NCBI RefSeq assembly: GCF_016587435.1
Contig: NZ_BNJJ01000010.1
Coordinates: 1 to 64,000, forward strand
Length of the DNA stretch: 64,000 bases
Reading direction: 5' to 3'
From: Dictyobacter formicarum
GTDB taxonomy: Bacteria; Chloroflexota; Ktedonobacteria; Ktedonobacterales; Ktedonobacteraceae
In this document: positions 20,760-28,738 of the stretch, piece after piece
Position numbering within the stretch: the first letter of the stretch is position 1
Layout: every line of letters starts with the position of its first letter
Translations under genes and position numbers: made by a program
Notes under the pieces: generated by a model
What the model was told of the DNA's origin: nothing
Seen by the model: the letters and a program-made list of their open reading frames with translations, nothing else
Databases searched by the model: none

Positions 20760-21125
20760 TTAATCGGCGGTGAGCATGACGATGTTGCCATCGGGATCAT
20801 TGATCATGGCAAAGTAGGCGTTGATGGCTGGGACGAAATTGGGTGGCAGGTAGCTCCGGTGACCCAGGTCGGTGAGCTCGGCATATTTAGCATCCACTAT
20901 AGCACGATCCTTGACATAGAATTCGAGGATCACGCCCGATTTGCCATTGAGGTTTAATGGTTTGCCGTTGTTGAGGAAGAAGGTCAGGTCGCCCTTCATT
21001 TTCACCCGGACGTGTGGCTGCCCCTCGCTCCCTTCGGGAATCGCCAGGCCGAGCAGACGATAGAAGGCCAGCGATTTTTCCATATTCTGGGGGACCAGGC
21101 CAAGCATGTAGAGGTTGAGTGCCAT
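20760..21125 (-). CDS. VOC-family (glyoxalase/bleomycin-resistance fold) protein
   Basis: 121 residues forming two beta-alpha-beta-beta-beta modules: YMLGLVPQNMEKSLAFYRLLGL at the head and YFAMINDPDGNIVMLTAD at the tail, whose Asp-Pro-Asp-Gly-Asn is the VOC hallmark. It may be a dioxygenase, lyase or drug-binding protein. AAGGAA precedes the ATG. It is third in a minus-strand row TetR-AraC-VOC, with gaps of 42 and 114 bases, so it may be co-expressed with the AraC gene. Confidence 0.88.
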   Translation of the reverse strand: MALNLYMLGLVPQNMEKSLAFYRLLGLAIPEGSEGQPHVRVKMKGDLTFFLNNGKPLNLNGKSGVILEFYVKDRAIVDAKYAELTDLGHRSYLPPNFVPAINAYFAMINDPDGNIVMLTAD

Positions 21126-21239
21126 GATGCAGTTCCTTTCCTTTTTGACGATACATGCCTATGCATCGTTGTTAGCAATATCATATTGGTATGATAGCGG
21201 GAAGGAACGGGAACAATCTTGTATATTTGTGCTATTTTG

Positions 21240-22178
21240 TCATAAATCTGCGCGAAGTGTGTGCTCCTGCCGAAAAGCGCGCGGCGTCAGACCAAGATAG
21301 CGCTTGAAGGCCCGGGTCAGGTGGCTCTGATTGGCAAAGCCACACGCCAGCGCAACCTGGGCCAGGGGCATAGTGGTCTCCTTGAACAGGCGCTGCGCCT
21401 GCTCGATCTGCTGGCGCACAACGAATTGATGCGGACTCTCGCCGGTAGTCCGGCGGAACAGGCGCGCAAAGTGATAAGGGCTGAAGCCCACCTGTTGAGC
21501 CAGCGCCTCAAGCGAAAGATCCTGGTCGAGGTGAGCCTGAATGTAATCGCGCACGCGCCCGATTTGCCGATCCGTCAGCCCATATTTCGGTTCCTTGATT
21601 GTTTTCTGCGCCGCCGTATAGTGACGCAAAAGGTGAACAGCAAGCAGCTGAGCAGCGGTTTGGGCATAGACGGTCCCGGCAGGAGAGCATTGCTCCAACT
21701 CTTGCCAGAGAGTCAAACCGATCTGCGTCAGCAGCGGATCCTTAAAGCCCGAGCGCGCCACCAGCGACAGATGAGCAGGATCACCGTCCGCTACCTCTGC
21801 GGCAGTGCGAGCCAGCAGCTGCGCGCTTAACTGCAGATGAAGGGTCCGCGTGGGCGTCGCAGAAAGCCCCTGCCAGCGCACCTCATAGGGTATATCCGCG
21901 TCTGGACGCAGGATCAGCTCCTCCTGGTGAATGTACTGTGTTCTCCAGGCGCCATTGATGGGACGCTGCTCCATGCGCATAGCCCCACCGGCAAACAGGA
22001 TCAGAGAAATATCGGGTATTGCCGGTGCCATCCAACCCTCTAGCTGCACTGGCTCATGGAAGGCCTGCGCCACCAGGCCTTCCCAACCCACCTCCTCGCT
22101 AGAAAGATAGAGCAGTGGAGCCGTAAGCCGGTCATGCTCTACAGCTTGTGGCGGAACCTGTGGAGATTGCATGCTCAT
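21240..22178 (-). CDS. AraC-family transcriptional regulator
   Basis: 312 residues. The C-terminal double helix-turn-helix covers about residues 205-305: LSLEALAQQVGFSPYHFARL, the FRRTTGESPHQFV linker, then MPLAQVALACGFANQSHLTR and LGLTPRAFR. The N-terminal 190 residues form a cupin-like or mixed sensor domain with no clear ligand motif. GGAG lies 5 bases upstream of the ATG. It lies between a TetR gene and a VOC gene on the same strand and is a good candidate activator of the VOC gene. Confidence 0.9.
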   Translation of the reverse strand: MSMQSPQVPPQAVEHDRLTAPLLYLSSEEVGWEGLVAQAFHEPVQLEGWMAPAIPDISLILFAGGAMRMEQRPINGAWRTQYIHQEELILRPDADIPYEVRWQGLSATPTRTLHLQLSAQLLARTAAEVADGDPAHLSLVARSGFKDPLLTQIGLTLWQELEQCSPAGTVYAQTAAQLLAVHLLRHYTAAQKTIKEPKYGLTDRQIGRVRDYIQAHLDQDLSLEALAQQVGFSPYHFARLFRRTTGESPHQFVVRQQIEQAQRLFKETTMPLAQVALACGFANQSHLTRAFKRYLGLTPRAFRQEHTLRADL

Positions 22179-22220
22179 TCTCGCTCCTAAAAGGCATTCT
22201 TCTGACGAATATACATATCA

Positions 22221-22931
22221 TTAAAAGTATCTGGGCATACTGTTCCCCGTAGGGGTGTCATTCGGAGTTGGTGGCGGGTCCGCGAGGAGATGGTAGGCGG
22301 CGGGTGTAAAGTAGGGTAGGATGAGTGCGCGCACCTGTTCGATTCCGGCCTGGATCTCCTGTTCGGTGATCTGGTGGTGGATGTTGCGGCTCTGGCAATA
22401 GTCGATCCAGTAGCGATTGATAATCCAGATGTTGGTGGCCAGGATAGGGATTTGCTGCGGCTGAATCTGGAGCAGTTCGAGCTGGCGCATTCTTTCAAGC
22501 ACGCGCTCAATGAAGTCGTGTCCCTGGGTGGTCAGGGTAACCAGCTGCTCATAGACCTCGTGCTGAGCCGTGGCCCAGTTAATGTGATCGCGGAAGAGGA
22601 AGCGGTATTCCCACATCAGTTGAAAGCCGCGCACCAGCAGCCCGCGTAGATTGCTGGCCGCACCCAGCTCGTCGAGGTCCATTTGCTGGTTGGCCTGGAC
22701 GCTGGCCTGCAACTCAGCAAAGAGGGCCACGATCAAATCATGCTTGGTGTGGAAATGATACCAGACATTGCCTTCGCTGATGCCCAGGTGTTCTCCAATA
22801 TGGGCCAGCGTCACATTGGCTGTTCCCTGCTCATTGAATAGCGTGCGCGCAGCCTCAAGGATCAAATCGCGTGTCTTCTTGCGCCTCTCTCCGCCCTGGC
22901 GCCGGGCACGAGAACCTGCTGATGCCTGCAT
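22221..22931 (-). CDS. TetR-family regulator divergent from a P450
   Basis: 236 residues. The TetR HTH is RRKKTRDLILEAARTLF / VTLAHIGEHLGISEGNVWYH / FHTKHDLIVALFAEL. A long helical C-terminal domain rich in Trp and Tyr follows (FQLMWEYRFLFRDHINW; NIWIINRYWIDY). The gene is divergent from the P450 gene. The gap contains two near-identical 17-base sites, one inside the P450 promoter, so this protein is the probable repressor of the P450 and of itself. Confidence 0.9.
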   Translation of the reverse strand: MQASAGSRARRQGGERRKKTRDLILEAARTLFNEQGTANVTLAHIGEHLGISEGNVWYHFHTKHDLIVALFAELQASVQANQQMDLDELGAASNLRGLLVRGFQLMWEYRFLFRDHINWATAQHEVYEQLVTLTTQGHDFIERVLERMRQLELLQIQPQQIPILATNIWIINRYWIDYCQSRNIHHQITEQEIQAGIEQVRALILPYFTPAAYHLLADPPPTPNDTPTGNSMPRYF

Positions 22932-22956
22932 ATCTCCATCTACCTTCTTGCTTAGC

Positions 22957-23012
22957 TTGACAAATTAGGGGAAAGAACCTATACTTTCATCGTGTTTAGG
23001 GGAAAGAACCTA
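22957..23012 (+). promoter_or_regulatory. P450 promoter with two embedded TetR operators
   Basis: TTGACA (22957-22962), a 17-base spacer and TATACT (22980-22985) form a consensus plus-strand promoter. A 17-base site TTAGGGGAAAGAACCTA lies at 22965-22981, filling the spacer, and recurs exactly at 22996-23012, just past the expected start near 22992. The sites are 31 bases apart, about three helical turns, and have TTAGG/CCTAA dyad arms. Cooperative repression by the divergent TetR is the simplest reading. Confidence 0.8.
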
Positions 23013-23140
23013 AAAATATTCTATTCATGGGTAGTATAGCATATGCGATCCATTGACGCTGCCTGGGAGTAGTATTCACGAACGTACACATGTCTGCGGT
23101 AGTTCAAGGGAGCATTTGAGGCGATAGAGGAGATTTGTTT

Positions 23141-24487
23141 ATGGTACAGCAGAGCACTCAAGAGAAGATACCAGGACTACAATTTCCCGAGAATGGACGC
23201 TTTTTGGTGCGTATGAGGCTTGATCCGCTCAGCGCGTTCCAGGACCTGGCCCGGACCTATGGGGATGTGGCCCATATGAAGTTTGGCAAGCAGGATGCCT
23301 ATCTATTAAGTCATCCAGACAATATTCGGGATGTACTGGTGGTGCACCAACAGCAGATGCGTAAGCCAGGGGCTCTGCGCCAGCCGCTGGGAGGCAATGG
23401 TTTGCTGCGCAGCGAGGGGGAGTTCCACAAACAGCAGCGGCGCCTGATCCAGCCAGCTTTCCATCGTCAGCGCATCGCGAGCTATGCCCAGACCATGGTT
23501 GAGTATACGCAGCGCCTTAGTGGTCGCTGGCAGGACGGCATGCAGGTGGATATGGCGCAGGAGATGATGGGTCTGACGCTGGCTATTATTGCTCAGACCA
23601 TGTTTGGCGCCCGGGTCGAGGACGACACCGCAGCTGTACGCGAGGCGCTGACGCCGTTGCTACAAATGGGCGGGGCCAGTCGGCTTGATCCGTTGAACGC
23701 GCTGCTTGAATACCTGCCCCTGCCGAGCAAGAAGAGGCGCATTGAAGCACGGGTCCGGCTAGACGCCATCGTCTATCGCATTATCAGCGAGCGGCGCGCC
23801 TCCGGCGAGGATCAAGGTGACCTGCTCTCGATGCTCCTGCTGGCACGCGACGAGGAAGGTAACGGCAGCGGCATGGACGACGCCCAGTTGCACGACGAGG
23901 TGATGACTCTGTTCGTTGCCGGGCACGAGACAACGGCCAACGCCCTATCCTGGACGTGGTACCTGCTCTCGCAGCATCCCGAGGTCGAAGAAAAGCTGCA
24001 GCGCGAGCTCGACACCGTTCTGGCCGGTCGCCTGCCGGGTGTGGAAGACGTGCCACGGCTGACCTACACCGAGATGGTCCTGACCGAGGCCATGCGCCTC
24101 TATCCACCGGCCTGGATCATTGGTCGCCGCACAGTGGACGAGTATCGCGTGCGCCAGTACACCATTCCCGCCAACTCGCTGCTGATCATGAGCCAGTACG
24201 TCGTGCATCACGACCCACACTGGTATCCCGACCCGTTCCGCTTTGATCCCGAGCGCTGGACACCCGAGGCGCGGGTCAACCGACCAAAGTATGCCTACTT
24301 CCCCTTTGGGGGTGGACCACGCCTCTGCATCGGCGAAGCCTTCGCCTGGATGGAAGGAGAGTTAGCCCTGGCCACCCTGGCCCAACGCTGGCGCGCTCGC
24401 CTGCTGCCTGGACACCACGTCCAGACCGAGCCCCTGATCACACTGCGCCCCAAAGGCGGCCTGCCCATGGTGCTCCACCGGAGATAA
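23141..24487 (+). CDS. Cytochrome P450 monooxygenase
   Basis: 448 residues. All P450 landmarks are present: I-helix oxygen-activation motif VAGHETTANALSW, K-helix EAMR (ExxR), PFRFDPERW (PERF region), and heme loop FPFGGGPRLCIGEAFAWME with the ligating Cys. The start at 23141 has GAGGAG upstream; a TTG two codons earlier is less likely. It is a soluble heme enzyme needing ferredoxin or flavodoxin partners encoded elsewhere. It is controlled by the divergent TetR, so it probably acts in inducible detoxification or catabolism of a hydrophobic compound, or in tailoring. The substrate is unknown. Confidence 0.93.
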   Translation: MVQQSTQEKIPGLQFPENGRFLVRMRLDPLSAFQDLARTYGDVAHMKFGKQDAYLLSHPDNIRDVLVVHQQQMRKPGALRQPLGGNGLLRSEGEFHKQQRRLIQPAFHRQRIASYAQTMVEYTQRLSGRWQDGMQVDMAQEMMGLTLAIIAQTMFGARVEDDTAAVREALTPLLQMGGASRLDPLNALLEYLPLPSKKRRIEARVRLDAIVYRIISERRASGEDQGDLLSMLLLARDEEGNGSGMDDAQLHDEVMTLFVAGHETTANALSWTWYLLSQHPEVEEKLQRELDTVLAGRLPGVEDVPRLTYTEMVLTEAMRLYPPAWIIGRRTVDEYRVRQYTIPANSLLIMSQYVVHHDPHWYPDPFRFDPERWTPEARVNRPKYAYFPFGGGPRLCIGEAFAWMEGELALATLAQRWRARLLPGHHVQTEPLITLRPKGGLPMVLHRR

Positions 24488-24512
24488 ACAAGGAAACAAG
24501 CGCCCGCAAGGG

Positions 24513-24645
24513 GCAATACATTTCATTTAGGTGAGAAGAAACATGATACGTAGGTTCGAGGCTTGCCCTCGATTGCCCCACAAACGGTGGGGCAATCGAG
24601 GGCAAGCCTCGAACCTACGGGTTTCTTCTTCTCTTATACCGTTCG
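24513..24645. repeat. MITE remnant containing a perfect 33-bp-arm hairpin
   Basis: Ends AATACATTTCATTTAGG and GGGTTTCTTC are related to MITE family A. Between them the arms 24549-24581 and 24587-24619 are perfect complements around a 5-base loop (AAACG). Each arm also contains its own small CTTGC or GCAAG hairpin (24556-24572, 24596-24612). It probably ends P450 transcription and looks like family A with the interior deleted. Confidence 0.75.
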
Positions 24646-24686
24646 GTTCTCTTCTGCTACGTTTTTAAATCGTTTTCGAGCGAGAA

Positions 24687-24742
24687 GCGAGCTTACCTGT
24701 AATGCAGGGGCGGCGCCGCCCCTGCATTACAGGTAAGCTCGC
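24687..24742. repeat. Perfect 56-bp palindrome without a loop
   Basis: Bases 24687-24742 are an exact palindrome centred on GGCGCC (each half 28 bases, with GCGAGCTTACCTG at the ends). It overlaps the last codons and stop of the broken phosphotransferase gene on the minus strand, supplying its stop codon. It could form a strong hairpin or cruciform. Confidence 0.85.
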
Positions 24743-25149
24743 AGGGTGGCCCATTTTTGGGCAAAAGGTATGTAGGGTCCTGGTTGCAGGAAGGCGCGTA
24801 CGCGCTGGTTTCCTTCCAGGTAGATGGCCTCGTAGTGCCACAGGTCGTGTCCTCGCATCCATCCATAGACGGCGGCAGCCAGATCTAATTCTTCTGGTGG
24901 GAGCGGGAGGACATCGCGATAGGCTGTGAGAAAGATGCGGCAAAGTGGGCCATCCAGCTTGCAAACATAATGGAGGGTGCGTACAACCTCCCAGGCGCGC
25001 GGTGCCACGTAGGATTGATCCCAGTCGATCACGGCACTGATTTGTCCGTCTTCAAAGAAGAGATTCGTGTTCTGATAGTGGTGCCAGATGGCTTGTAGCT
25101 GCACAAGCTTTTGCTTCACCTGTGCTATTTGATTGCTGGCTCCATTTGA
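24727..25149 (-). pseudogene. Phosphotransferase (APH fold) remnant, 5' truncated
   Basis: About 140 codons of the C-lobe of an APH-type kinase: NLFFEDGQISAVIDWDQ carries the metal-site Asp, then APRAWEVVRTLHYV and WHYEAIYLEGNQRVRA. The whole N-lobe is missing; the frame runs into a MITE-like insertion at about 25150. The catalytic loop that should read HGDYxNTN is IWHHYQNTN, so the catalytic Asp is lost. The last codons come from a 56-bp palindrome. It is not expected to be active. Confidence 0.8.
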
Positions 25150-25154
25150 TGAAT

Positions 25155-25449
25155 GGAAACATGATATCATTTCTTGAACATATTCATGCGTGAGCGAAAA
25201 ATCGGGCGCAAGGCCCGAACCTATTGGAATCATGGTTGTTGAAGGTTTTATCACGTGGATAATCGAAACGCATCAAAAAACATGGCACCTATAGGTTCGG
25301 GCCTTGCGCCCGATTTATTCCCTTGACAAGCGATACCGTCCCCTCGCAGAGAGGATGTTCAAGCCCAAGATTGACACCCATAGGTTCGGGTCTTGCGCCC
25401 GATTTTTCGCTCACGCGTGAACATGTTCAAGAGACGATGTCATGTTTCC
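25155..25449. mobile_element. MITE-like element, family B (about 295 bp)
   Basis: Terminal inverted repeats of about 70 bases: the left runs GGAAACATGAT..CTTGAACATATTCATGCG into TCGGGC-GCAAG-GCCCGA (25202-25218). The right runs TCGGGT-CTTGC-GCCCGA (25386-25402) then CGCGTGAACATGTTCAAGAG..CATGTTTCC. A third hairpin lies at 25297-25313. No transposase inside. It abuts the truncated phosphotransferase and so probably caused or followed its disruption. The outer bases recur near 697-720. Confidence 0.8.
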
Positions 25450-25472
25450 GCTGTCGGTTGAATTTGGACGCA

Positions 25473-25521
25473 ACCGGCGGGGTGTAGCCGACCTTCTTCA
25501 GATTGGTTACACCCCGCCGGT
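25473..25521. terminator. Strong hairpin after the sugar ABC operon
   Basis: Perfect 14-bp arms ACCGGCGGGGTGTA (25473-25486) and its complement (25508-25521). It lies 65 bases downstream of the last permease gene (minus strand). There is no long T-tract on the minus side, so it may work as a processing or stability element as well as a terminator. Confidence 0.6.
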
Positions 25522-25585
25522 GCTTTTACGTTATATGCAATTATATTGTGTGCAATACAATTGCAGTCGGTACAACGTGTTTTTT

Positions 25586-26443
25586 TTATCCCTTTAGGCC
25601 AGTGGTGCTGATGCCTTCGGTGAGGAGGCGTTGGAAGAGCAGGAAGAAGATGATGATAGGGACCAGTGCCAGCAGGGACATGGCGAAGAGCGCTCCATAC
25701 TGCGATACCCCTGTGCTATCGAGGAAGGCGTTGAGGGCAACGGGGAGCGTGAAGCTGCTCTGGTTGTTCAGGAAAATCAGCTGGGGGAAGAAGTCTCCCC
25801 ACGTCCAGATGAAGGTGAAGATGGCGGTCGTTGCCAGCGCTGGCCGGGCCAGCGGCAGGATGATGCGCCAGAAGAGCTGGACGGGTCCGCAGCCGTCGAT
25901 CTGGGCTGATTCATCCAGTTCGGATGGCAGTGCACGAATGAACTGGACGAGCAGAAAGATGAAGAAGGCGTCGGTCGCCAGGAACTTGGGCACGATTAAG
26001 GGCAGGAACGTGTTGATCCAGCCGATACTCTTGAAGAGAATATATTGCGGCACTACAATGGCGTGGTAGGGCAACATGATCGTGCTGAGCATAATGGCGA
26101 ACCAGATCGACTTAAACTTAAAGTTCAGACGCGCAAAGGCATAGGCGACCATCGAACAGGAAATGAGGTTGCCGATGACGGCACCGATACATACCAGCAG
26201 CGAATTTAAGAAGAAGATACTGAATGGCATGCTCAGTGCCGTCCAGCCGATTGTATAGTTCTTGAGCGTAAATTGCTGCGGCAGCAAGCTCGCATTACTG
26301 AAGATAAGGTTGTTCGGTTTAAATGAAGCGCTCAACATCCACACCAGCGGATACAGCATCAGTACGGCCCCGATAATGAGGATGACATGCAGCAAGAGCC
26401 TGGACCAGTTGCCAGAGCGGCGCTCAACGGAATAGCTTTTCAT
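25586..26443 (-). CDS. Carbohydrate ABC transporter permease, MalG/UgpE type
   Basis: 285 residues with six transmembrane helices. The cytoplasmic EAA loop is ELDESAQIDGCGPVQLFWRIILPLARPAL (residues shown only in part define EAA---G---------I-LP), the contact for the ATPase. The C-terminal LTEGISTTGLKG is characteristic of MalG-type permeases. The start at 26443 lies 7 bases after the upstream permease stop and has AGGTAGG nearby; an ATG at 26461 would overlap that gene by 11 bases. It is third in the operon binding protein-MalF-MalG. Confidence 0.93.
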   Translation of the reverse strand: MKSYSVERRSGNWSRLLLHVILIIGAVLMLYPLVWMLSASFKPNNLIFSNASLLPQQFTLKNYTIGWTALSMPFSIFFLNSLLVCIGAVIGNLISCSMVAYAFARLNFKFKSIWFAIMLSTIMLPYHAIVVPQYILFKSIGWINTFLPLIVPKFLATDAFFIFLLVQFIRALPSELDESAQIDGCGPVQLFWRIILPLARPALATTAIFTFIWTWGDFFPQLIFLNNQSSFTLPVALNAFLDSTGVSQYGALFAMSLLALVPIIIFFLLFQRLLTEGISTTGLKG

Positions 26444-26450
26444 CACGTAC

Positions 26451-27413
26451 CTACCTCTCATCCTGATAGAACACCCAGAGTTTGGATGAACGGAACGCTA
26501 CAGCCGTAAAGATAGCAATGATGAGCAGGAGCACCCATGCCATCGCCGAGGCATAGCCCATGTGGAAGTAGCCAAAGCCCTGCAAGTAAATGTAGAGCGT
26601 ATAGAACAGGGTGGAATCGTATGGTCCGCCATTGCCGTTACTCACGATAAAGGCGGGCGTAAACGCCTGGAACGCGCTGATCATCTGCAACACCAGGTTG
26701 AAGAAGATAATCGGACTCAGCATCGGCAGAGTGATGCGGAAGAAGCGCTTCATAGCGCCCGCGCCATCGATATTGGCGGCCTCATACATCTCCTGGGGAA
26801 TCTGTTTGAGTCCGGCCAGAAAGATGAGCATTGGCGAGCCAAACTGCCAGATAGCCAGCACGATCAACGTGAAGAGCGCCGTATTGGGATTGGCCACCCA
26901 GCTCCCCAGGTTATGGATGCCGAGCAGTCCCAGGCCTGCATTCACGATTCCATCCTTACCAAAGATCTGCTGCCACAGAATGGCGATCGTCACACTGCCA
27001 CCGAGGAGCGAGGGGACATAATAGATAGAGCGGTACAGGGCGAGCCCGCGCAGTCCTTTGTTCAGGAACATGGCCACGAGCAGGGCGAAAATAAGCTTGA
27101 GCGGAACCGAGAGCAGCACATAGATGGCCGTAACCTTGATCGCATCGAGAAAGCGGATATCCGAGAGCATGGCGCCGAAGTTCTGCAAGCCGATCCAGCG
27201 GGGTGCCGACAGCAAGTCGTAGCTGGTAAAGGAAAGGTAGAGCGAGCCGAGCATCGGTCCCAGCGTCAGGGCAATCAAGCCCACGAACCAGGGCAACATA
27301 AAGAGGTAGCCAACCAGGTTCTCTTTGCGCGCCCGGCTGGATGTGATCTTTCTTCTGGGTTGCCTGGTTTGCGTCGTCTTTGTTGTCTGCTGTGGCTGTA
27401 CAATGCTGCTCAT
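26451..27413 (-). CDS. Carbohydrate ABC transporter permease, MalF/UgpA type
   Basis: 320 residues. A basic N-terminal tail precedes six transmembrane helices. It has the MalF-type head LVGYLFMLPWFVGLIALTLGP and the EAA loop EMYEAANIDGAGAMKRFFRI with TLPMLSP. It starts 2 bases after the binding-protein stop, so translation is coupled. It pairs with the MalG-type permease to form the inner-membrane pore. No ABC ATPase gene follows, so a shared MsmK/UgpC-type ATPase encoded elsewhere is presumed. Confidence 0.93.
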   Translation of the reverse strand: MSSIVQPQQTTKTTQTRQPRRKITSSRARKENLVGYLFMLPWFVGLIALTLGPMLGSLYLSFTSYDLLSAPRWIGLQNFGAMLSDIRFLDAIKVTAIYVLLSVPLKLIFALLVAMFLNKGLRGLALYRSIYYVPSLLGGSVTIAILWQQIFGKDGIVNAGLGLLGIHNLGSWVANPNTALFTLIVLAIWQFGSPMLIFLAGLKQIPQEMYEAANIDGAGAMKRFFRITLPMLSPIIFFNLVLQMISAFQAFTPAFIVSNGNGGPYDSTLFYTLYIYLQGFGYFHMGYASAMAWVLLLIIAIFTAVAFRSSKLWVFYQDER

Positions 27414-27415
27414 AA

Positions 27416-28738
27416 TTATACACCATCCCTTTCTAGCGCCTTATCGGTTTGCACAACAAGAGTGTTGGCCGCCTCGTCAACACTCATCTTGCCAAACCCC
27501 AGGCCCTGAGCAATAAGAACCAGCAAATCGCCCACCTCACCGGCACCAGGAGGATCAAGCACCATCTTGGGACGCGTAATAGCGGCGAGCTGGTTGACCA
27601 TCTGCAGTTGTTGCAGGTCCGACGGCTTCAGCTTCGGCTTGAGCAACGCCTGCGCCCTGGCCGATCCTGGAATGCCACGCTCGATTTTTAACGCCTTGAC
27701 GATAGTCGGATCGTTAAAGATCGCGTTAATGAACTGCGTCACTGCATCCGGATTTTTGGTTGAAGCAGAGGCGCTCAGCAGCATTGAAGCCTTGAGGTAA
27801 TTTCCAGTGTCCTTAACGCCTGTCGTGGATGGCGTCGAATACAATCCCAGCTTCGTGGGTGTCGCAGCCTGGAACGCCTGTATCTGATTGGAGGTACTAA
27901 TATTAATGGCGGCCTTGCCCGCCACAATCGTCGTCATCGCGGGAGTAGCCCCGCTATATTGCACCGCTAGATCGGGCGGAATGCAGATGTTGGATCGACG
28001 AAGATCGCTCCAATAACTAAACCACTCGAGCGCATCCTGCTTATTGAAAGCGCGCTGCCCATCCTCGGTAAATAACTCTTTCCCACGCTGCCGGATAAAG
28101 ACCTCGAAGGCACCGATATTACTGCTGGCATCATCCACACCATAGACGCCAGGCGCAGCCTTCATAATCTGCTGCGTCACCCGTTTCAGCTCATCCCAGG
28201 TCCAATCATTGAAATTGTCCGGAAGTTGATAGCCAACCTTCTCAAAAAGGGACGTATTGTAGAAAATACTGGTGAAATTGCCGCCGAAGGGAATGCCATA
28301 AACCTGGCCGTGAGCCTCGCTACCCTTAAGCAACGGCTGATTGAAATCATGCAGATCAATCGTCTGCGGGATAAATTTTGATAGATCGAGCAGCAATCCC
28401 TTGCGCACATATTGATCGACATAGCGCATGTCCATCTGGATGAGATCGGGAGCACTGCCGCCGGAGATTTGTGTGGCCAGCTTTGGCCAGTAGGAGCCAA
28501 AGCTCGTAAACCATGTAGAGATCTTCACATGGGGATGGCTTTGCTCATATAACTTAACAGCTTTAGTGGTCAGACCAGCACGCACAGATGAGCCCCAGAA
28601 TGAGAACTGAAGCGATGAAGCTCCAGACTGTGCATCTGATCCACTTCCGCAACCTGATAGCCCGAGGGCGGCGACGCCGGCAAGCGCACCGGCCCCGAGC
28701 TTCAAGAAGTCACGTCGACCTAGAGGGGTACCTATCAT
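27416..28738 (-). CDS. Sugar ABC transporter substrate-binding lipoprotein (Tat-exported)
   Basis: 440 residues. The N-terminus has a twin-arginine motif RRDFLKLG, a hydrophobic stretch and the lipobox LSGC, so it should be folded, exported by Tat and lipid-anchored. The body is an extracellular solute-binding protein family 1 domain: SLQFSFWGSS, the hallmark GGSAPDLIQMD, and YGIPFGGNFTSIFYN. The start at 28738 follows GAAGGAG. It is first gene of the ABC operon and sets its specificity; the ligand is probably an oligosaccharide, by family. Confidence 0.92.
   Translation of the reverse strand: MIGTPLGRRDFLKLGAGALAGVAALGLSGCGSGSDAQSGASSLQFSFWGSSVRAGLTTKAVKLYEQSHPHVKISTWFTSFGSYWPKLATQISGGSAPDLIQMDMRYVDQYVRKGLLLDLSKFIPQTIDLHDFNQPLLKGSEAHGQVYGIPFGGNFTSIFYNTSLFEKVGYQLPDNFNDWTWDELKRVTQQIMKAAPGVYGVDDASSNIGAFEVFIRQRGKELFTEDGQRAFNKQDALEWFSYWSDLRRSNICIPPDLAVQYSGATPAMTTIVAGKAAINISTSNQIQAFQAATPTKLGLYSTPSTTGVKDTGNYLKASMLLSASASTKNPDAVTQFINAIFNDPTIVKALKIERGIPGSARAQALLKPKLKPSDLQQLQMVNQLAAITRPKMVLDPPGAGEVGDLLVLIAQGLGFGKMSVDEAANTLVVQTDKALERDGV

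Noticed and set aside
25155..25254. N-terminal extension of the phosphotransferase frame to 25254
   Set aside because: These codons come from the MITE end, not from a kinase; the product would not be a natural N-lobe.
26562..27509. 315-codon plus-strand frame across the MalF-type permease
   Set aside because: Antisense to a well-defined permease with the EAA loop; composition (Gln/Glu/His/Arg-rich) is typical of a shadow frame.
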